Below, piece by piece: positions 1-5,757 of a stretch of DNA of 11,381 nucleotides. The DNA is taken from positions 1 through 11,381 of the forward strand of contig JAAUOI010000071.1 in assembly GCA_012036375.1 (NCBI GenBank), written 5' to 3'. Below the pieces are notes generated by a model that was not told the DNA's origin, ran no database searches, and worked only from the letters and a program-made list of their open reading frames with translations. The DNA is from Allobrachymonas sp. Lineage in GTDB: Bacteria; Pseudomonadota; Gammaproteobacteria; Burkholderiales; Burkholderiaceae_C. Position numbers and translations under genes: made by a program. Position 1 is the stretch's first letter. Each line of letters starts with the position of its first letter.

Positions 1-37
1 GCAGCGGGCAGGGCGCAGATTGAGCGGGTTTGAGGCA

Positions 38-69
38 TTGAACACACTTCCGGCAATCTGCCGTACAAT
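38..69 (+). promoter_or_regulatory. Possible weak promoter of the toxin-antitoxin pair
   Basis: A TACAAT hexamer at 64-69 matches five of six bases of a sigma-70 -10 box. A TTGAAC at 38-43 is a partial -35 box, but the spacer of about 20 bases is longer than usual. It lies about 35 bases upstream of the antitoxin ATG. The spacing and lack of other support make this only a candidate. Confidence 0.25.
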
Positions 70-104
70 CGCGAAATGAACCCGTATCGCAAAGGAGCAC
101 CCTC

Positions 105-389
105 ATGTCTGCCGCCACTGCCACGATTGAAACCGCTCGCTTAGAGGCCCGCATTTCCACCCATCTGCACAGCATGCTCAAACGTGCGGCTCAATTGCAA
201 GGGCGCACGATGACAGATTTTGTGATCGATGCTGTGCAGTCTGCCGCCCGCACCACGATTGAGCAAGCCGATGTGCTCAAGCTCAGTAGCGCGGATCAAG
301 AGGCGTTTGCGCAGGCTCTGCTCGCGCCGCCCAAGCCCAAAGCAGCTCTGAAGCGAGCCTTTGCCAAGCGCAACAAATTGCTCGCCTGA
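105..389 (+). CDS. DUF1778 (TacA-like) type II antitoxin
   Basis: This encodes 94 residues and is the antitoxin of a GNAT toxin-antitoxin pair; such proteins bind and neutralise the acetyltransferase and repress their own operon. The N-terminal part (about residues 12-50, RLEARIS...LKRAAQLQGRTMTDFV) has the ribbon-helix-helix pattern typical of DUF1778. The C-terminal part (residues about 70-90, LLAPPKPKAALKRAF) matches the family's toxin-wrapping tail, in which a Pro-Pro stretch precedes a short basic helix. The ATG at 105 is preceded by a strong Shine-Dalgarno, AAAGGAG, about 7 bases upstream. The toxin gene begins 16 bases after the stop, on the same strand. Length, order and motif all fit the family; the exact subtype is not assignable by eye. 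Confidence 0.88.
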   Translation: MSAATATIETARLEARISTHLHSMLKRAAQLQGRTMTDFVIDAVQSAARTTIEQADVLKLSSADQEAFAQALLAPPKPKAALKRAFAKRNKLLA

Positions 390-405
390 AATTGAGTCGC
401 TTTGC

Positions 406-903
406 ATGAGCCGTTTTCAAGTCTCTCTGCTCAGCGCAGAGATGGATCGCAGCGATTTCGATTGCGGCTCCGAGCCGCTCAATCGTTATTTGCGCGAGCA
501 GGCCACGCAAGACATGCGCCGGCGAATCGCTGCGTGTTTTGTCGCTCAGGACAATGAACAAGCACTTATTGCCGGCTACTACACCTTGGCATCAGCCAGC
601 GTCTTGCTCAACGCCTTGCCGCCCGCCACGGCAAAGAAGCTGCCCCGATACCCAACAGTCCCCGCCATCCGCATGGGCAGATTAGCTGTCGATCAGCGCA
701 GCAAAGGCCAAGGTCTAGGCGCAGCGTTGCTCGCCGATGCCCTGTCTCGCGCATTGAAATCAGAAATCGCAGCTTACGCGCTGATCGTGGATGCGAAAGA
801 TGTAGCGGCCGCAGAGTTTTATCGGCACCATGGTTTCATCGCCTTGCCAGAGGCAGCTTTAAGCCTTTTTCTGACGCTGGAAACGGCGAAGGCGGCGATG
901 TGA
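406..903 (+). CDS. GNAT-family acetyltransferase toxin (TacT-like)
   Basis: This encodes 165 residues from the ATG at 406. TacT-family toxins use acetyl-CoA to acetylate the amino group of charged aminoacyl-tRNA, which blocks translation. Visible signatures are the family N-terminus (residues about 13-24, DFDCGSEPLNRYLREQA), the acetyl-CoA pyrophosphate loop RSKGQGLGAALL (about residues 104-115), and the C-terminal AEFYRHHGF, whose Tyr is the usual catalytic position in the family. The frame is open upstream to a TTG at 361, but that would overlap the antitoxin and add 15 residues unlike the family start, so I chose ATG 406. No good Shine-Dalgarno precedes it; coupling to the antitoxin 16 bases upstream is likely. 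It is followed by AT-rich DNA, so the pair sits at the edge of a compositionally foreign stretch. Confidence 0.87.
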   Translation: MSRFQVSLLSAEMDRSDFDCGSEPLNRYLREQATQDMRRRIAACFVAQDNEQALIAGYYTLASASVLLNALPPATAKKLPRYPTVPAIRMGRLAVDQRSKGQGLGAALLADALSRALKSEIAAYALIVDAKDVAAAEFYRHHGFIALPEAALSLFLTLETAKAAM

Positions 904-969
904 AAGCGTTAAAACAGACGCAGAATTTAGATTATGAAAATCCATCAAATAAATTAACGGAACTCATTA

Positions 970-1400
970 ATGAAAGCAGCAATTCTCGAATATCTTCGAA
1001 ACCTAACACCGCAGGTTTTATTATTTTCACTGATGCTTTACCTGAGTTTAAATCTTGATCTTAAAAAATTGATTTGTCATGGATAGCAATAAAAAATTCG
1101 TTTGCATTTTCTTGTAATAACAAGTACTTTTTTTCCTTGCGTTTTTTATGTAATTTGATGAATTTCGTAGAACAGGTAATAACTTTTTCTGAAACGATGG
1201 AAATTAAAAGTTATCGTGCACAAAAACGTGGCGCGGGGTATCTTTTTAAGAATCTAATACCACTCGTTTGGAAATTCGATAAACTCTTTTTAGGAAAAGT
1301 AGCGATTATATTTGTCGTATTACTTGCCGGTACTTTGGTGGTCTTCGTATCAGCTATTCCTCCTGCCACTGCCTTGTTTAACTCAGTTAAATCAAACTGA
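970..1400 (+). pseudogene. Unrecognised small membrane protein gene, apparently split by a frameshift
   Basis: I do not recognise this gene. An ATG at 970, with a weak GGAA about 7 bases upstream, opens a 38-codon frame containing a hydrophobic helix (PQVLLFSLMLYLSLNL, residues 14-29) and stops at 1086. A second frame, offset by -1, is open from 1065 to the TGA at 1398-1400 and ends in a clear membrane helix (VAIIFVVLLAGTLVVFV). The frames overlap at an A6 run (1063-1068). Joining them there gives one protein of about 143 residues with a membrane helix near each end and a basic segment between. This suggests one ancestral gene with a one-base indel, or a sequencing error, rather than two genes. 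The bases are much more AT-rich than in the neighbours. The stop overlaps the 3' end of the convergent flavoprotein gene. Two unrelated small ORFs remain possible. Confidence 0.4.
1158..1400 (+). CDS. Hypothetical small membrane protein (intact 3' reading frame)
   Basis: If the upstream frameshift is real, this is the longest part that could still be translated on its own: 80 residues from the ATG at 1158 (the open frame reaches back to a TTG at 1074; another ATG lies at 1197). It has a basic middle segment (KSYRAQKRGAGYLFKN) followed by a single hydrophobic helix of about 23 residues near the C-terminus (LFLGKVAIIFVVLLAGTLVV...), consistent with a single-pass inner membrane protein. None of the candidate starts has a convincing Shine-Dalgarno, which weakens the case for independent expression. 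No family is recognised. Confidence 0.35.
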   Translation: MNFVEQVITFSETMEIKSYRAQKRGAGYLFKNLIPLVWKFDKLFLGKVAIIFVVLLAGTLVVFVSAIPPATALFNSVKSN

Positions 1401-2687
1401 TTTCCCCACTGCCATCCCACACGCATACCCACTCGCCCAAGCCCATTGGAAGTTGTAGCCGCCTAGCCAGCCGGTGACGTCCATGACTTCGCCGATGAAA
1501 TACAGGCCAGGTTGTTTTTGGCTTTCCATGGTTTGGCTGGAGAGTTCGCGGGTGTTGACGCCGCCTGCGGTGACTTCGGCTTTTTTATAGCCTTCGGTGC
1601 CGCTGGGGGTGAGGCTCCATTGGCTAAGGGCTTCGGCGAGTTGACTCAAGGCCTTGTCGCTGGCCTCGTTGATCGGGCGCTGCCAATCGGGTTTTTGTGC
1701 GGCCCAAGCGTCGGCCAAGCGGCTGGGGACGTGGGCGGCGAGCTCGTTGGCGATGAGTTTGCGCGAGCTTTGTTTGGCGCGGGTGAGGACGGCTGGAATG
1801 TCAGTGCCGGGGAGCAGGTTCATGCGGATCGGTGTGTTGCTCGCCCAATAGCTGGAAATTTGCAACACACTAGGACCAGACAGCCCGCGATGCGTGAACA
1901 GCACATCTTCATCAAAACTCGTGCGTTGCTTTTTATCACCCGTGGAAATCTGCACCGGCAGCGCGAGACCCGCGAGTTGCGCAAAGGGCTGCCACGATTG
2001 ATCGTCAAAGGTCAGTGGCACGAGCGCGGGGCGCGGTTCGATGATGCTGTGGCCAAACTGCTTGGCCAGCCGATAGCCAAAATCGGTTGCACCGATCTTG
2101 GGAATGCTTAGGCCGCCAGTGGCGATCACCAAGTTACGGGAATACACCACACCATGGTCAGTATCAATTTGATAGCACTCTGCGCTTATTTTATGTAGGC
2201 TAACTGCCGATTCGGCTTCAAAAATGCCTTCTGGCGCAGTGCCGAAGTACACCTCCTGCACCGCACAGGGTTGCCAGCGCGACACGCTGCCTCCCGCAGC
2301 CTTCACTGCCTCTGATTCGCATTCGCGCAGCAGCATCGCAATCAAATCTTCTGCACTGCGGTCGCAAAACAATTGGCCTTTGTGTTTTTCGTGAAAGGCA
2401 ATGCCATGCTTTTGCATCAGCGCCATGAAATCTTGCGGCGTGTAGCGAGAAAGAGCACTGCGGCAAAAGCGCGGGTTGTCGGAGATGAAATGCTTTTCTG
2501 GAGCGCGAATGTCCAAATCACGGTTGGTGAAATTCGCGCGCCCGCCGCCCGAGATGCGGATTTTCTCAGCCACTTTCTCGCTGTGATCAATCAGCAAAAC
2601 AGAGCAACCGCGCTGCGCCGCAATGCCCGCGCAAAACAAGCCCGCAGCGCCTGCGCCGATGATCACTGCATCGAAATATTGAGTCAA
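1392..2687 (-). CDS. HI0933-family (BaiN/RdsA-like) NAD(P)/FAD-dependent oxidoreductase
   Basis: A 431-residue cytosolic flavoprotein of the HI0933/YhiN family; the family's physiological substrate is generally unknown. It has the N-terminal FAD dinucleotide fold GAGAAG (residues 11-16), the family signature ISGGGRANFTN (45-55; the usual Cys after the Arg is Ala here), the LVIATGGLSIPKIG segment with its following GH motif, and the C-terminal VTAGGV...TMES...GLYFIGE...GGYNFQWAWASG block that closes the FAD site. The start is TTG: the upstream frame reaches a TAG with no ATG or GTG, and GAGAG lies about 7 bases before the TTG. Residues about 154-176 are encoded by a dispersed repeat (2162-2226) and look like an insertion in a family-variable loop. 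It is last in the minus-strand series, 54 bases after the sterol-desaturase gene, and overlaps the convergent AT-rich ORF by 9 bases. Confidence 0.92.
   Translation of the reverse strand: MTQYFDAVIIGAGAAGLFCAGIAAQRGCSVLLIDHSEKVAEKIRISGGGRANFTNRDLDIRAPEKHFISDNPRFCRSALSRYTPQDFMALMQKHGIAFHEKHKGQLFCDRSAEDLIAMLLRECESEAVKAAGGSVSRWQPCAVQEVYFGTAPEGIFEAESAVSLHKISAECYQIDTDHGVVYSRNLVIATGGLSIPKIGATDFGYRLAKQFGHSIIEPRPALVPLTFDDQSWQPFAQLAGLALPVQISTGDKKQRTSFDEDVLFTHRGLSGPSVLQISSYWASNTPIRMNLLPGTDIPAVLTRAKQSSRKLIANELAAHVPSRLADAWAAQKPDWQRPINEASDKALSQLAEALSQWSLTPSGTEGYKKAEVTAGGVNTRELSSQTMESQKQPGLYFIGEVMDVTGWLGGYNFQWAWASGYACGMAVGKSV
2162..2226 (+). repeat. Dispersed 65-bp repeat, copy A (inside the flavoprotein gene)
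   Basis: This 65-bp stretch aligns without gaps to 5221-5285 (copy B) with about 50 identical bases, and to the reverse complement of 2679-2737 (copy C). Shared blocks include TTGATAGCA near the left end, a central GCGC, GGCTAAC, and GGCTT plus an A-run and ATG at the right end. It lies within the flavoprotein coding sequence and is read on the minus strand as residues about 154-176 without breaking the frame. Confidence 0.7.
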
Positions 2688-2737
2688 ATCAGTCTCTCGC
2701 CGGCATAGAATATGCGCAGAGTGCTATTGATTTCATA
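2679..2737 (-). repeat. Dispersed repeat, copy C (inverted, at the flavoprotein start)
   Basis: The reverse complement of this stretch aligns without gaps to copy B over 59 bp with about 45 identities, including an exact 13-base block ATTCTATGCCGGC and an exact CTGATTTG. It fills the gap between the sterol-desaturase stop and the flavoprotein gene and covers the flavoprotein's TTG start and its GAGAG Shine-Dalgarno. It can fold: GCATA-TTC-TATGC is a perfect short hairpin, with TAGC further out on the left but no matching GCTA in this copy (copies A and B do have GCTA). Confidence 0.68.
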
Positions 2738-2741
2738 GTTT

Positions 2742-3884
2742 TCATAGGACAAAGAAAAGCCTACAGCCTTTCCAAGTGAATGGAAATTTAAACTGCTTCC
2801 AGAAGCCATTGGGCACATAGTCTCCGAGCACGCCGTATTTCTCGGGCCAGATTTTGTGGCTTTTCGCGGCAGTGCCAAAGAGGTAATCGAGAAAAGAAAA
2901 ATGTGCCGCGTAATTCGTATCGAGCGCTTCTTTGTCTTGGCTGTGATGCCAATGGTGAAAGTTCGGCGTGACCAAGATGTAGCGCAAAGGCCCAAGGCGT
3001 ACATTCACATTGCAATGGTTGAACACCGCTTGGAAGCCAACGATCACGATATACGCATCGATCACTTCTTTGCTGAAGCCGAGCACAAAGATCACGCCGA
3101 GCACCAAGGTGCGCGTCATCAGCAGTTCCAAAATGTGTTGGCGCGAGCCGGCCAGCCAATCCATGCTTTTGGCGCTGTGATGCACGGCATGCAAACGCCA
3201 GAGCCAAGTCTCGTGATAGGCGCGGTGCGTCCAGTATTGAACCAAGTCTGCGGCCAAGATGATGAGCAAGAGTTCTGCAATAAAAGGCAAACCTTGAATC
3301 CAAGCTTGCAGATCGCTTTTCACCGCCCAGCCTAATCCCTTGTGAACCATCAAATTGGTGGCCAGCAGCACGAAGCCGACGATCATGTGGTTGACGATGA
3401 AATGATGAAAATCGGTTTGCCATTCAGCGCGGAAGACCGGCTGATTTTTGCGATGCGGAAACAGCTTTTCGATGAAGATAAAAATCAGCGATGAGCCGAG
3501 CAAATCGAGAATGAACCAATCGAGGCCGATATACGGCGTGTTGTCGGCAAAGTCATTGACGGGGACTTTGTGACCGCCTAACACTGCGGTGAGCGCCACG
3601 AGCAAGAAGGCAAACGAGGAGAGCCAGCGGGCGCGGCCAAAAATAATGTTCACCAAGCTCAGGCCGCCGGCGATGGCGAGCGCCGCCAGCATGATGACTC
3701 GAATCACATCGACGTTATAGCTTTTGCGTAGCTGCGGCGTGGTCAGGTATTCAGGGAAATGAAAGGCCAAGACGCCTAAAAAGCAAAGAATCGCGAGGCT
3801 GAGCGCGATGATGCCGCTGATGATGCCGTGCCCAGTGCGTAGTTCGCCGTGGCCTTCGGTGAGTTGATTAAGTTTGTCGAGCAT
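2742..3884 (-). CDS. Sterol desaturase / fatty acid hydroxylase family membrane protein
   Basis: A 380-residue integral membrane protein of the fatty acid hydroxylase superfamily (di-iron enzymes that hydroxylate or desaturate lipids). The N-terminal half carries several hydrophobic helices (for example IISGIIALSLAILCFLGVLA, VIMLAALAIAGGLSLV, FAFLLVALTAVLGG). The C-terminal half holds the clustered histidines expected for the di-iron site: HRAYH, HAVHHS, FNHCN and NFHHWHHS. The frame is open further upstream to 4223, into cobA, but GGAGGGG five bases before the ATG at 3884 sets that start; an ATG at 3896 is the alternative. It starts 38 bases after the cobA stop on the same strand and may be co-transcribed with it. 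Nothing links it functionally to nitrate assimilation. The actual lipid substrate cannot be told from sequence. Confidence 0.88.
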   Translation of the reverse strand: MLDKLNQLTEGHGELRTGHGIISGIIALSLAILCFLGVLAFHFPEYLTTPQLRKSYNVDVIRVIMLAALAIAGGLSLVNIIFGRARWLSSFAFLLVALTAVLGGHKVPVNDFADNTPYIGLDWFILDLLGSSLIFIFIEKLFPHRKNQPVFRAEWQTDFHHFIVNHMIVGFVLLATNLMVHKGLGWAVKSDLQAWIQGLPFIAELLLIILAADLVQYWTHRAYHETWLWRLHAVHHSAKSMDWLAGSRQHILELLMTRTLVLGVIFVLGFSKEVIDAYIVIVGFQAVFNHCNVNVRLGPLRYILVTPNFHHWHHSQDKEALDTNYAAHFSFLDYLFGTAAKSHKIWPEKYGVLGDYVPNGFWKQFKFPFTWKGCRLFFVL

Positions 3885-3922
3885 GCGCCCCTCCATGTGA
3901 TGGGGCAGATGATAACGGCTGC

Positions 3923-4711
3923 TTAGCCCCAAGCGGCGTGTTGTGGTGCACTTTGCAAAGCTTGCTGCGCGGCAAACACATCGCCAATCAGCAGCACGCT
4001 GGGGCTGGCCAATTGGTGTCGCAGCACATCGCCAGCCAGTTGCTCCAGCGTTGTGTGATGGATACGCTGTTGGGGCAGGCTGGCGTGTTGAACGACAGCT
4101 ACGGGTGTCTCTGGCTTCAAACCGACGAGCAAGCCATTGCAGATATGCTGCACGCCGCTCACGCCCATGTAAACCACGAGGCTGAGTTTGGCCTGCGCAG
4201 CCGTGCGCGAGAGCAGCGCCCAATCAGGGCAATCGCCGCCCGGCTTGGCATGACCTGTGATGAAGATCACGCCATGCGCATGCTCACGGTGCGTCAGCGG
4301 AGTGTGAAGGGCGGAGGCTGCGGCTAAACCTGAGGTGATGCCATTGATGACTTCCACCTCGACGCCAGCAGCTTGGAGTGCTTCAACCTCTTCGCCCCCG
4401 CGCCCGAAGATGAATGGGTCGCCGCCTTTGAGCCGTACGACAGTTTCGCCTTCTTTGGCGGCCATGATCATGAGCTTTTCAATGAAGGCTTGCGGCGTGG
4501 ATTTGCAGCCGCCCCTCTTGCCCACCTGCACGATACGCGCGCCGGCGCGGGCATGCGAGAGCACGGCTGGATTGACCAAATCGTCCACCAGGATCACCGT
4601 GGCGCGGCTAATGGCCTTGGCGGCTTTGAAGGTGAGCAACTCAGGGTCGCCTGGGCCAGCGCCCACGAGGAGCACCTTGCCTGCATACTGGGCGTTGAGG
4701 GCAGTTGTCAT
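3923..4711 (-). CDS. cobA: Uroporphyrinogen-III C-methyltransferase (SUMT)
   Basis: A 262-residue cytosolic enzyme that transfers two methyl groups from S-adenosylmethionine to uroporphyrinogen III, giving precorrin-2, the precursor of siroheme (and of cobalamin). Family motifs are clear: the SAM-binding VGAGPGDPELLT at residues 16-27, the VRLKGGDPFIFGRGGEE block at 92-108, and the later MGVSG and PVAVVQHASLPQQ segments. The length fits stand-alone SUMT; the CysG dehydrogenase/chelatase domain is absent, so a separate enzyme must finish siroheme. The ATG overlaps the upstream ybiB stop by four bases (ATGA), indicating translational coupling. Its place in the same strand series as nirB, whose product needs siroheme, supports a role in nitrite reduction. 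Confidence 0.96.
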   Translation of the reverse strand: MTTALNAQYAGKVLLVGAGPGDPELLTFKAAKAISRATVILVDDLVNPAVLSHARAGARIVQVGKRGGCKSTPQAFIEKLMIMAAKEGETVVRLKGGDPFIFGRGGEEVEALQAAGVEVEVINGITSGLAAASALHTPLTHREHAHGVIFITGHAKPGGDCPDWALLSRTAAQAKLSLVVYMGVSGVQHICNGLLVGLKPETPVAVVQHASLPQQRIHHTTLEQLAGDVLRHQLASPSVLLIGDVFAAQQALQSAPQHAAWG

Positions 4712-5706
4712 GTTTTCTCCTGCATCAAACGCATGAGATGCAAGATGTGTTCCACCTGCTGGGCAATTGGCTCGGGCGTGGGCAATTGGCCTTGCAAAAC
4801 CGCTTGGGTGTAAGCGGCTGTAGCGGCAGCATCGCAGGTTTTAGGCCAATCAGGCAGACTGGCCAATGAGCCTTCTTGCGCATCGCATAAAGCAATCGGC
4901 TGGCCGTGTACAAAGCCATCCATGCGCGGGCGGCGGCGTGCATCGGCCACACTTTCGCCCTCCGTGCCGCGCAGCAGCATGGCGTGGCTTGCTGTGAGCT
5001 GAAGCGTCTCGGTCATGGAGGTCAGATACTCAGGATGGGTGTAGCTGCTGATGATGAGCGCATCGGGTCGATTCGTGGGGTTCATCAGCTTGACGAGGCT
5101 GTGCGCTGAGTTGCGCAAGCCAATGGTGCGGCGTACTTGCAGCAGGCTGTTCAGTGCGGGGCAAAGCGCATCGGTGGATACATGCAGTGGCAAGCCCGCT
5201 TGGTATGCCGTTTGATTCACTATTGAATTGATAGCATTCGGCGCAGATTCTATGCCGGCTAACACCTGATTTGGCTTAAAAAATGAGCCAAATGCATGCT
5301 CCCATACGGCTTGCGTGGGCACGCGCGAGGCTTCTGAATTACTGCCATGGATGAGCACTGCAAAGCCGTGCGCCGCCCCTTTGCGAGCAAGCAAAGCGGC
5401 GAGTAATGTGGTCAGCCCCGGCAGCTTACGAGCCCCGTTGTAGCTGGGGATCACGACCACGGGTTGATCGAACTGCACCTTGGCCAGACGTGCATGCGCA
5501 GCATCCAAAAAGCCCGCCATCTCCTGCGGCGACTCGCCTTTAACGCGCATGGCGATGCAAAACGCGCCAATTTCTAAATCACTGACCTGGCCGTCTAACA
5601 CCAAACCCAGCAAATCAGCCGCTTGGCTTCGCGTGAGAGAGCGAGCACCTTCCTTGCCACGGCCGATTTCTTTGATGTAGGGGGCGATGCTGCTGGCTTG
5701 GGTCAT
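4708..5706 (-). CDS. ybiB: YbiB-like (TrpD2) DNA-binding protein of the glycosyltransferase-3 fold
   Basis: This encodes 332 residues. YbiB belongs to a family related to anthranilate phosphoribosyltransferase (TrpD) that is reported to bind nucleic acid rather than act in tryptophan synthesis. The N-terminal helical domain (residues about 8-75, KEIGRGKEGARSLTRSQA, DLEIGAFCIAMRVKGES, EEMA-like QEMAGFLDAA) and the following VVVIPSYNGARKLPGLTTLL and HSLVKLMNP segments follow the YbiB pattern. Residues about 141-162 are encoded by dispersed repeat copy B and appear to be an insertion in, or replacement of, a loop before GLPLHVSTDALCP. Its stop overlaps the cobA start (ATGA), and it lies 51 bases after the protease gene. 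In related genomes I recall ybiB beside cobA and nitrate genes, but a shared function is only inferred. Confidence 0.88.
   Translation of the reverse strand: MTQASSIAPYIKEIGRGKEGARSLTRSQAADLLGLVLDGQVSDLEIGAFCIAMRVKGESPQEMAGFLDAAHARLAKVQFDQPVVVIPSYNGARKLPGLTTLLAALLARKGAAHGFAVLIHGSNSEASRVPTQAVWEHAFGSFFKPNQVLAGIESAPNAINSIVNQTAYQAGLPLHVSTDALCPALNSLLQVRRTIGLRNSAHSLVKLMNPTNRPDALIISSYTHPEYLTSMTETLQLTASHAMLLRGTEGESVADARRRPRMDGFVHGQPIALCDAQEGSLASLPDWPKTCDAAATAAYTQAVLQGQLPTPEPIAQQVEHILHLMRLMQEKT
5221..5285 (+). repeat. Dispersed 65-bp repeat, copy B (inside ybiB)
   Basis: Gap-free alignment to copy A (2162-2226, about 50 of 65 identical) and to inverted copy C (about 45 of 59). It is read on the minus strand as YbiB residues about 141-162. 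The reading frame across the element differs by one base from that used in copy A: the shared GTTAGCC is read G-TTA-GCC here and GTT-AGC-C in the flavoprotein. Confidence 0.7.
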
Positions 5707-5757
5707 GGACTGATTGTCGCGCGTGGCTGATAACGGTTGGTGATGAGCTTATGCCAA

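Noticed and set aside
1..33. Open frame running from the window edge to a TGA at 31-33, possibly the end of an upstream gene.
   Set aside because: Only ten codons, with no recognisable residues and other frames equally open; not supportable.
906..921. GCGT...ACGC hairpin after the toxin stop, as a possible terminator.
   Set aside because: A four-base stem with an eight-base loop and no clean T-run is too weak.
1512..2111. 199-codon plus-strand open frame opposite the flavoprotein gene.
   Set aside because: It is the antisense shadow of a clearly identified protein, with Gly/Ala-rich composition typical of such shadows.
3885..4223. N-terminal extension of the sterol-desaturase frame into cobA.
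   Set aside because: The extension is antifamily Arg/Cys-rich sequence overlapping cobA in another frame, and a strong ribosome site marks the ATG at 3884.
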